NCBI GenBank assembly: GCA_946007445.1
Contig: CAMGAL010000178.1
Location: forward strand, 1 to 5,003
Source: an uncultured Mediterranea sp.
Lineage (GTDB): Bacteria > Bacteroidota > Bacteroidia > Bacteroidales > Bacteroidaceae
Direction: 5' to 3'
DNA length: 5,003 nucleotides
The position numbers and the translations under genes were made by a program. Numbering within the stretch: the stretch's first letter is position 1; each line of letters opens with the position of its first letter. Of this stretch, positions 1-5,003 are shown piece after piece. A model generated the notes under the pieces. The model ran no database searches, was not told the origin of the DNA, and saw only the letters and a program-made list of their open reading frames with translations.

Positions 1-1391
1 CCGCCCCCACCGGCCTGCTCAATCCGGGCGTCATCTTCAACGACGACCCTCGTTGCCACGTGAAGCACCTCAAGCCTCTGCCCCTTTTGGCGGGGGGCGA
101 AGCCTTGCCACAGACGGAAGGGGACGACAGCCGCATCCGCCTGGCCCAGGAGGTGCACCAGCGCGTGAACCGCTGCATCGAATGTGGCTTCTGCGAGGTG
201 AATTGCCTCTCGTGCGGATTGACCCTCTCGTCTCGTCAGCGCATTGTACTGCGCCGCGAAATTTCGCGTCTGATGCGTACCGGCGAGAATCCCGCCCTTC
301 TGAAAGAGTTGGAGAAGGCCTACCGCTATGCCGGCAATGAGACCTGTGCCGGCGACGGACTCTGCTCCACCTCCTGCCCCATGGGCATCAATGTGGCTGA
401 CCTCACCCACCTCATCCGCCAAGAGAACCTGCCTGTAGGAAGTGCAGGCTATCGGTTGGGCAACTGGGTGGCCGGCCACTTCAGCGGTGTGAAGCAGGGC
501 ATGAGAGGAGTGCTGCAGTTGGCTGACACCACCCATACCCTGCTGGGCACGTCCGCCATGACCGCCATGACCGCCACACTCCATCGCTGGATGGGGATAC
601 CCTTGTGGTGTGCCGCCATGCCCAAGGCCTACCGAATCAGCCCGACGCTGAAGGAGAGCACAAAGGAGCACACACCCGCTCCGCTGAAGGTGGTCTATTT
701 CCCCAGCTGCATCAACCAGTCGATGGGCCTGGCCAAGCACTCGCCGGTGAAGCAACCCTTGGTAGAGAAGACCGTAGCCCTGCTGCACAAAGCCGGCTAT
801 GAGGTCATCTTCCCCGAAGGTATGGAGAAACTCTGCTGCGGCACCATCTGGGAGAGCAAAGGCATGACCGACATTGCCGACCGCAAGGTGGCCGAGTTGG
901 AGGATTCTCTGTGGAAAGCAAGCGAAGAAGGCCGCTGGCCGGTGCTGTGCGACCAGAGCCCCTGCCTGCACCGCATGAGGAAGTGCATCACCCGCATGAA
1001 GCTGTACGAACCGGTAGAGTTTATCTATACCTTCCTGCGCGACCGTTTGGTATTCCACCCCATACAGCGCCCGGTCGTGGTACACATCACCTGCTCCATG
1101 CGTGAGATGGGGTTAGGCAATATGCTCGTCAGCTTGGCGCGACTCTGCTCCGAAAAGGTGGTGGTGCCTGATGGCGTAGGCTGTTGTGGCTTTGCCGGCG
1201 ATCGTGGCTTTACCCACCCGGAACTCAACGCCTATGCCTTGCGTCGTCTGGCTCCCCAGGTGCGTGAAAGCGGAGCTACGGTGGGCTACAGCAACAGCCG
1301 TACGTGCGAGATTGGCCTGGCTACCCACTCCGGCATCCCCTATGTATCCATTGTCTATCTGGTAGACGAAGTAACAAGCCGTAAGTCATGA
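1..1391 (+). CDS. FAD-linked D-lactate/2-hydroxyacid dehydrogenase with Fe-S and CCG domains (3' part)
   Basis: The gene is cut at its 5' end: its frame is open from base 3, and the residues before the GTG at 60 (GLLNPGVIFNDDP, bases 12-50) are the typical end of the FAD-oxidase C-terminal domain, so that GTG is internal and not a start. About 462 residues are visible; family members of this fused type are roughly 900-1000 residues. Domains in order: a ferredoxin motif CxxCxxCxxxC (bases 174-206), a second motif CxxDxxCxxxCP (345-380), then two Cys-rich CCG domains (Cys at 708 with CCG at 834-842; Cys at 1092 with CCG at 1182-1190), as in GlpC and heterodisulfide reductase subunits. The family oxidises D-lactate, glycolate or D-2-hydroxyglutarate and passes electrons from FAD through Fe-S centres. 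D-lactate is favoured here by inference only, because downstream MurQ releases D-lactate. The stop overlaps the murT start. The family call is firm; the substrate is not. Confidence 0.9.
   Translation, partial: APTGLLNPGVIFNDDPRCHVKHLKPLPLLAGGEALPQTEGDDSRIRLAQEVHQRVNRCIECGFCEVNCLSCGLTLSSRQRIVLRREISRLMRTGENPALLKELEKAYRYAGNETCAGDGLCSTSCPMGINVADLTHLIRQENLPVGSAGYRLGNWVAGHFSGVKQGMRGVLQLADTTHTLLGTSAMTAMTATLHRWMGIPLWCAAMPKAYRISPTLKESTKEHTPAPLKVVYFPSCINQSMGLAKHSPVKQPLVEKTVALLHKAGYEVIFPEGMEKLCCGTIWESKGMTDIADRKVAELEDSLWKASEEGRWPVLCDQSPCLHRMRKCITRMKLYEPVEFIYTFLRDRLVFHPIQRPVVVHITCSMREMGLGNMLVSLARLCSEKVVVPDGVGCCGFAGDRGFTHPELNAYALRRLAPQVRESGATVGYSNSRTCEIGLATHSGIPYVSIVYLVDEVTSRKS
553..576 (+). repeat. Short in-gene tandem 9-base repeat
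   Basis: CCGCCATGA occurs twice in a row (553-561, 562-570) followed by a partial third copy (CCGCCA, 571-576). It keeps the frame and encodes the SAMTAMTAT stretch in the linker between the ferredoxin and first CCG domains. Copy number could vary in steps of three residues, but two copies is close to chance level. Confidence 0.4.
1388..1391 (+). other. ATGA stop/start overlap between dehydrogenase and murT
   Basis: The murT ATG (1388-1390) overlaps the TGA stop of the dehydrogenase (1389-1391). Such overlaps normally indicate co-transcription and often translational coupling. No good Shine-Dalgarno sequence precedes the ATG, which fits re-initiation by a terminating ribosome or the SD-poor initiation usual in Bacteroidetes. 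Confidence 0.85.
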
Positions 1392-2557
1392 AAAACGAAC
1401 GAATCCTATCCATAGACATCCTACGAGGCATCACCATTGCCGGTATGCTCTTGGTGAACAACCCCGGCTCGTGGGGACACATCTATGCCCCGCTGCGCCA
1501 TGCCGAGTGGAACGGATTGACACCTACCGACCTGGTGTTTCCGTTCTTCATGTTCATCATGGGCATCTCCACCTACCTCTCCCTCTCCAAGTCGGGTTTT
1601 AACAGCTCACCGGCCTTGGTGCGCAAGATTGTACGACGTACATTAGTCATCTTTGTCATCGGACTAGCCATCGGATGGTTCTCCCGCTTCTGCCGCTACT
1701 GGGCCTCCCCCACCGAGGGTATAGGCTTCTTCCAGCAGCTGTGGGAATCGGTTTGGACGTTTGACCGCCAACGCATTCCCGGCGTCATGCAACGCTTGGC
1801 TGTATGCTATGGCTGTGTATCGCTGCTGGTGCTGACCATCCGCCATCGCTACATTCCCCACCTCATCGTCGCCTTGCTGTTGGGGTATGGGCTTCTGTTG
1901 CTGGGCTGCAACGGCTTTGCCTACGATGAGGGGAACATCCTCTCCATCGTGGATCGTGCCCTTTTCACGCCTGCCCATCTCTATCGGGACAACGGCATCG
2001 ACCCCGAAGGTTTGCTCAGCACCCTCCCCTCCATCGCCCACGTGCTGTTGGGCTTCTGGGTAGGGAGTCACCTGTTCGGGTCCCCTGCCGATGAAGGGGA
2101 GTCCTACAAGCTGCGCAGCATGAGGATGCTCCTGTTGTGGGGAGCCCTGCTGACCCTCTCCGGCTTCCTGCTGAGCTACGGTTGCCCCCTGAACAAGAAG
2201 GTCTGGTCGCCCACCTTTGTCTTGACCACTTGCGGATTGGCCTGCAGCGTGCTGGGCATCCTGATATGGATCATCGACATTCATGGTCAGCGCCGTTGGT
2301 GCCGCTTCTTCGAAGTGTTTGGCATCAATCCGCTCTTTCTGTATGTGCTGGGTGGCGTGCTTTCCATCCTGATGGGCACCGTGCGGATACCCTCCGGCGA
2401 CGGATGGGTCAACATCCACACCTGGATCTATCGCGACCTTTTCGGCTCCTTCCTGGACGAGACCACCGCTTCGCTCTGCTACGCCTTGCTTTTTGTGGTA
2501 CTCAACTGGTGTATCGGGCTGCAACTATATAAACGGAAAATTTACATTAAAATATAA
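1388..2557 (+). CDS. murT: MurT-like MurNAc inner-membrane protein, HGSNAT/NagX (DUF5009-like) family
   Basis: This 389-residue polytopic membrane protein has about ten hydrophobic segments (roughly residues 8-24, 46-66, 80-98, 134-151, 155-174, 210-230, 245-264, 276-298, 308-330, 361-380). Family signatures of heparan-alpha-glucosaminide N-acetyltransferase/NagX proteins are present: RHAEWNGLTPTDLVFPFF (37-54), IPGVMQRLAVCY (130-141), DPEGLLSTLPSI (205-216), PLNKKVWSPTF (267-277) and GINPLFLY (312-319). The gene order before a BadF-type kinase and murQ matches the murTKQ locus of Tannerella forsythia, where the first gene is the MurNAc transporter MurT; the role here is inferred from that synteny. 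His38 lies where the human acetyltransferase has its catalytic His, so acetyl transfer across the membrane is a real alternative. The C-terminal tail KRKIYIKI is basic and encoded by AT-rich codons, and the length looks complete. Start chosen from the conserved N-terminus and the 4-base overlap with the upstream gene. Databases may name it heparan-alpha-glucosaminide N-acetyltransferase or DUF5009. Confidence 0.85.
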   Translation: MKNERILSIDILRGITIAGMLLVNNPGSWGHIYAPLRHAEWNGLTPTDLVFPFFMFIMGISTYLSLSKSGFNSSPALVRKIVRRTLVIFVIGLAIGWFSRFCRYWASPTEGIGFFQQLWESVWTFDRQRIPGVMQRLAVCYGCVSLLVLTIRHRYIPHLIVALLLGYGLLLLGCNGFAYDEGNILSIVDRALFTPAHLYRDNGIDPEGLLSTLPSIAHVLLGFWVGSHLFGSPADEGESYKLRSMRMLLLWGALLTLSGFLLSYGCPLNKKVWSPTFVLTTCGLACSVLGILIWIIDIHGQRRWCRFFEVFGINPLFLYVLGGVLSILMGTVRIPSGDGWVNIHTWIYRDLFGSFLDETTASLCYALLFVVLNWCIGLQLYKRKIYIKI

Positions 2558-2564
2558 CGAATAT
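2526..2564 (+). other. AT-rich junction at murT end and murK start
   Basis: A distinctly AT-rich patch in GC-rich surroundings covers the last murT codons, its TAA stop, the 5-base gap and the murK ATG. It has no Shine-Dalgarno match and no convincing Bacteroides promoter (TTTG near -33 plus TAnnTTTG near -7). The likeliest role is an unstructured ribosome-loading region for murK, as is common in Bacteroidetes. Confidence 0.45.
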
Positions 2565-3411
2565 GATACTGATAGCAGACAGTGGCTCTACCAAAACCCA
2601 TTGGTGCTTGGCTGAGCATGGTGAGATTCTTACCGAAGTGTTTACGAAGGGAATGAATCCCTTCTTTCAGACAGAAACCGAGATGCAGGACGAGGTACGT
2701 CTGAACCTGCTGCCCCGCTTGCCTCAAGACAAAATGCCCGTGGCCATCTACTTCTATGGGGCCGGATGTACCCCTGAGAAGGCAGGATTGGTGCGGGACG
2801 TATTGACGAAGCTCTTCCCCCACACACGCCGCATCGAGGTGCAGAGCGATATGGTGGGCGCCGCCCACGCTGTGTGCGGCTATCAGCCGGGCATCGCCTG
2901 CATCTTAGGCACCGGCTCCAACTCCTGTCTCTACGACGGCAATCAGATTGTGAGCAACGTCTCCCCCCTGGGATTCATCCTTGGCGATGAGGGCAGCGGA
3001 GGCGTGTTAGGCAAGCTGTTGGTGGGTGCCCTGCTGAAGAACCAGCTGACTCCGGGCCTGAAAGAGGAGTTCCTTGACCGCCACGGACTGACCCAAGCCG
3101 AAATCTTGGATCGCGTCTACCGCCGTCCGTTCCCCAACCGCTTTCTGGCCAGCCTATCGCCCTTCCTGCTGGAGCACATCGACGACCCCTCCATCCACCA
3201 GCTGGTGCTGAATGCGTTCCGCGACTTCTTCCGTCGCAATGTGGCTCAATATGAGAACTATTCCCAGTACCTGGTGGGTTTCGTAGGCTCCGTGGCCTGG
3301 TACTACCGCAAGGTGCTGTCTGAAGCAGCACGCTTGGAGGGCATCCAGCTCGGCCTGGTAGTCCCCGACCCCATCCAGGAGTTAGTCAAACTATTGTCCG
3401 TAGAAAAATAA
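2563..3411 (+). CDS. murK: MurK-like N-acetylmuramate/N-acetylglucosamine kinase, BadF/BcrA ATPase family
   Basis: This 282-residue cytoplasmic protein has the ASKHA/BadF sugar-kinase fold signatures in order: phosphate-1 motif DSGSTKT (6-12), YGAGC (65-69), the likely catalytic Asp in SDMVGAAHA (Asp96), phosphate-2 motif GTGSNS (116-121), LGDEGSGG (140-147), and an adenosine-type motif VGFVGSVA (238-245). The length is typical for the bacterial members, which are relatives of eukaryotic GlcNAc kinase. The predicted reaction is ATP-dependent 6-phosphorylation of MurNAc, giving the MurQ substrate without a PTS. The gene starts 5 bases after murT and ends 6 bases before murQ, an arrangement known from the Tannerella murTKQ locus. 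Sequence alone cannot separate MurNAc from GlcNAc preference; the neighbouring murQ argues for MurNAc. The ATG at 2563 is chosen because the phosphate-1 motif begins at residue 6, leaving no room for a later start. Confidence 0.9.
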   Translation: MILIADSGSTKTHWCLAEHGEILTEVFTKGMNPFFQTETEMQDEVRLNLLPRLPQDKMPVAIYFYGAGCTPEKAGLVRDVLTKLFPHTRRIEVQSDMVGAAHAVCGYQPGIACILGTGSNSCLYDGNQIVSNVSPLGFILGDEGSGGVLGKLLVGALLKNQLTPGLKEEFLDRHGLTQAEILDRVYRRPFPNRFLASLSPFLLEHIDDPSIHQLVLNAFRDFFRRNVAQYENYSQYLVGFVGSVAWYYRKVLSEAARLEGIQLGLVVPDPIQELVKLLSVEK

Positions 3412-3417
3412 GAGATT

Positions 3418-4236
3418 ATGTTTACCAAAATCACAGAGCAGTCGTCTCTCTACAACGACTTGGAGAAGAAGTCCGTCCATGAAATTCTGGAGGACATCAA
3501 TACAGAAGATCAGAAGGTGGCCCTGGCCGTGCGCCAAGCCATTCCGCAGATAGAGAAACTGGTCACGCAGATTGTGCCTCGTATGCGTCAGGGTGGCCGC
3601 ATCTTCTATATGGGAGCCGGCACCAGCGGACGCCTCGGCGTGCTCGATGCCTCTGAGATTCCCCCCACTTTTGGTATGCCCCCCACGCTGGTCATCGGTC
3701 TGATAGCCGGTGGCGATACCGCCTTGCGCAATCCCGTAGAGAATGCCGAGGATGATGTACACCGGGGTTGGGAGGAGCTGACCGAGCGTGGCATCACCCA
3801 AAAGGACACGGTCATCGGCATTGCCGCTTCGGGCACCACCCCCTATGTCATCGGTGCACTGCATGAGGCTCGCGAACATGGCATTCTGACGGGCTGCATC
3901 ACCAGCAACCCCGACTCGCCGATGGCCGCTGAGAGCGATGTGCCCATCGAGATGATTGTCGGTCCCGAATACGTCACAGGCAGTTCGCGCATGAAGTCAG
4001 GCACGGGGCAGAAGATGATTCTCAACATGATTACGACCTCCGTCATGATTCAGCTGGGCCGCGTGAAGGGCAACAAGATGGTCAACATGCAGCTTAGCAA
4101 CAAGAAGCTGGTGGACCGCGGTACCCGTATGCTGGTCGAGGAACTGGGTCTGGACTACGGCAAGGCGCGTGCCCTGCTGCTGATGCACGGCTCAGTGAAG
4201 AAAGCAGCTGATGCTTACCGCGGAAATGCTAAGTAA
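3418..4236 (+). CDS. murQ: N-acetylmuramic acid 6-phosphate etherase
   Basis: MurQ cleaves the lactyl ether of MurNAc-6-phosphate, giving GlcNAc-6-phosphate and D-lactate in the cytoplasm. The 272-residue product has a SIS domain with the diagnostic GAGTSGRLGVLDASE (66-80), NAEDD (109-113), ASGTTPYV (137-144) and GPEYVTGSSRMKSGTGQK (182-199). Glu80 and Glu111 are 31 residues apart, the same spacing as the catalytic Glu83 and Glu114 of E. coli MurQ, so the enzyme should be active. It is somewhat shorter than E. coli MurQ (298 residues), mostly at the C-terminus, and ends naturally at LLMHGSVKKAADAYRGNAK, so no truncation is suspected. The start at 3418 follows the kinase stop by 6 bases with only a weak purine stretch (AAGAGA) upstream. 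It supplies the defining step of MurNAc salvage for the cluster. No PTS component (MurP) or MurR regulator is visible here. Confidence 0.97.
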   Translation: MFTKITEQSSLYNDLEKKSVHEILEDINTEDQKVALAVRQAIPQIEKLVTQIVPRMRQGGRIFYMGAGTSGRLGVLDASEIPPTFGMPPTLVIGLIAGGDTALRNPVENAEDDVHRGWEELTERGITQKDTVIGIAASGTTPYVIGALHEAREHGILTGCITSNPDSPMAAESDVPIEMIVGPEYVTGSSRMKSGTGQKMILNMITTSVMIQLGRVKGNKMVNMQLSNKKLVDRGTRMLVEELGLDYGKARALLLMHGSVKKAADAYRGNAK

Positions 4237-4270
4237 GGAAAAAGTGGACAAACAAACGAAAAAGCTCATG
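4235..4270 (+). promoter_or_regulatory. A-rich start region of the serine hydrolase, with competing start codons
   Basis: The hydrolase frame is open upstream from base 4199, so several starts are possible: ATG 4211 and ATG 4226 (both overlapping murQ), GTG 4244, and ATG 4268. AAGGA at 4235-4239 lies 4 bases before the GTG, a short spacing. ATG 4268 gives the cleanest 20-residue signal peptide; GTG 4244 would add a Lys-rich n-region (VDKQTKKL). No hairpin terminator or promoter pair is seen between the genes. Confidence 0.4.
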
Positions 4271-5003
4271 CACAAACTATTCATTCTTCTTGCGCTCTGC
4301 ATCACCCTGAGTGGTGCGGCGCAACCCCTGCAACGCGTGGCCCCCGAAGAGGCTGGCTTAGACTCGCGTCGCCTGCTGGATGCCGACCGCGCCATCTGCG
4401 ACGCCATCCGCGAAGAGGGCATACCAGGTGCCGTATTGGCCGTGGTACGCCATGGCCGGCTGGCCTACTTGAAGGCCTACGGCAACCGGCGCATCCTGCC
4501 CGCCGAAGAGCCCATGACCACCTCCACGGTGTTCGACATGGCCTCTTGCAGCAAGTCCCTCTCCACGGCCCTGTCTGTCATGGTGCTGGTTGACCAGGGG
4601 CGGCTGCGCCTGCTCGATCCGGTCAGCCGCTACATTCCCGGCTTCAAGGACTGGACGTCGCCCGACGGCCAGCGCACCACCATCCGTGTGCTACACCTGC
4701 TGACCCACACCTCGGGCCTGCCTCCCTATGCCCCTGTGACAGAGATGGAGCAGCGCTACGGCGTGGGGAATAGCGAGGGACTGATGGAGTACATCGCCAC
4801 CGACTGTCCCCGCGACTTCGAGCCCACGCAAGGATTCCAATACAGCTGCCTCAACTACATCACCCTGCAGCACATCGTGCAGCGCATCAGTGGCATCTCC
4901 CTGCGTGACTTTGCACAGGCCCACATCTTCCGTCCGTTAGGACTGACGCACACCGACTATCTGCCCTGTCATCCGAATGCCAAAGGCCGTTGGGAAGGGG
5001 AAG
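4268..5003 (+). CDS. Secreted serine hydrolase, class C beta-lactamase/AmiE-like family (5' part)
   Basis: The reading frame stays open to the window edge, so 245 residues of a longer protein are seen. Residues 1-19 form a signal peptide (MHKLFILLALCITLSGAAQ) with likely cleavage near SGAA-QP; Cys11 is not in a lipobox, so a soluble periplasmic protein is expected. The catalytic SxxK motif is SCSK (Ser93, Lys96) within FDMASCSKSLSTA, followed by LLTHTSGLPPY (144-154) and YSCLNYITLQHIVQRISG (192-209), the usual order in the beta-lactamase/PBP-like COG1680 family. The second motif reads YSC where class C enzymes have YxN. The third (HxG or KTG-like) motif would lie beyond the window. B. subtilis AmiE (YbbE), an N-acetylmuramoyl-L-alanine amidase encoded with murQ, belongs to this broad family, so a muropeptide-processing role is inferred from context; an esterase or D-amino-acid peptidase is also possible. 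It follows murQ by 31 bases. The start is uncertain. Confidence 0.88.
   Translation, partial: MHKLFILLALCITLSGAAQPLQRVAPEEAGLDSRRLLDADRAICDAIREEGIPGAVLAVVRHGRLAYLKAYGNRRILPAEEPMTTSTVFDMASCSKSLSTALSVMVLVDQGRLRLLDPVSRYIPGFKDWTSPDGQRTTIRVLHLLTHTSGLPPYAPVTEMEQRYGVGNSEGLMEYIATDCPRDFEPTQGFQYSCLNYITLQHIVQRISGISLRDFAQAHIFRPLGLTHTDYLPCHPNAKGRWEGE

Noticed and set aside
60..62. GTG as the true start of the first gene
   Set aside because: The frame is open to the window edge, and the residues before it match the conserved end of the FAD-oxidase domain, so the gene starts upstream of the window.
53..340. Plus-strand 95-codon frame overlapping the dehydrogenase
   Set aside because: Its Pro/Arg-rich product is the out-of-frame reading of the first ferredoxin motif region; no independent support.
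1664..2524. Long antisense open frame (286 codons) opposite murT
   Set aside because: It is a mirror of a GC-rich membrane-protein gene: the translation is Gln/Gly/His-rich, has no recognisable domain or start context, and the plus strand holds a well-supported family member.
2558..2562. Separate promoter for murK in the AT-rich junction
   Set aside because: AT content alone is suggestive, but no TTTG / TAnnTTTG pair at proper spacing was found.
3391..3879. Antisense open frame (162 codons) across the murK/murQ junction
   Set aside because: It overlaps conserved MurQ catalytic motifs on the other strand, and its product resembles no family; best explained as a codon-bias shadow.
4237..4267. 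Terminator between murQ and the hydrolase
   Set aside because: The 31 bases are A-rich with no inverted repeat and no T-run, so transcription probably continues.
4292..4300. Lipobox at Cys11 of the serine hydrolase
   Set aside because: The residue before the Cys is Leu, not Gly/Ala/Ser, and the Cys lies in the middle of the hydrophobic core, so a type I signal peptide fits better.

Overview
The window shows a compact plus-strand gene cluster from a Bacteroidales-type bacterium with a GC-rich genome (mid-to-high 50s percent by eye). The lineage is inferred from the gene order murT-murK-murQ, which is known from Tannerella forsythia and relatives, from protein style, and from A-rich, mostly Shine-Dalgarno-poor start regions. 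Genus cannot be set from the sequence alone.

Layout, all on the + strand: (1) up to 1391, the 3' half of a large FAD-linked dehydrogenase carrying two ferredoxin-type iron-sulfur motifs and two CCG (Cys-rich) domains, of the D-lactate/2-hydroxyacid dehydrogenase type; (2) 1388-2557, a ten-helix HGSNAT/NagX (DUF5009-like) membrane protein, the family of the MurNAc permease MurT; (3) 2563-3411, a BadF/BcrA-type sugar kinase matching MurK; (4) 3418-4236, MurQ, the MurNAc-6-phosphate etherase, with both expected catalytic glutamates; (5) from about 4268 to the end, a secreted serine hydrolase of the class C beta-lactamase/AmiE type, cut by the window edge. The gaps are -4, 5, 6 and 31 bases and no terminator is visible, so the set looks like one transcription unit that continues in both directions. 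There is no gene-free stretch over 300 bases.

How the genes may work together: the serine hydrolase would act on peptidoglycan fragments in the periplasm, MurT would take MurNAc across the inner membrane (or modify it), MurK would phosphorylate it without a PTS, and MurQ would split MurNAc-6-P into GlcNAc-6-P and D-lactate. The most interesting point is that the first gene is a D-lactate-dehydrogenase-type enzyme overlapping murT by 4 bases. The cluster may therefore dispose of both MurQ products: GlcNAc-6-P to amino sugar metabolism, and D-lactate to pyruvate with electrons passed through Fe-S centres. The murTKQ core is known; its genetic coupling to a lactate-oxidising flavo/Fe-S enzyme is the part worth following up.
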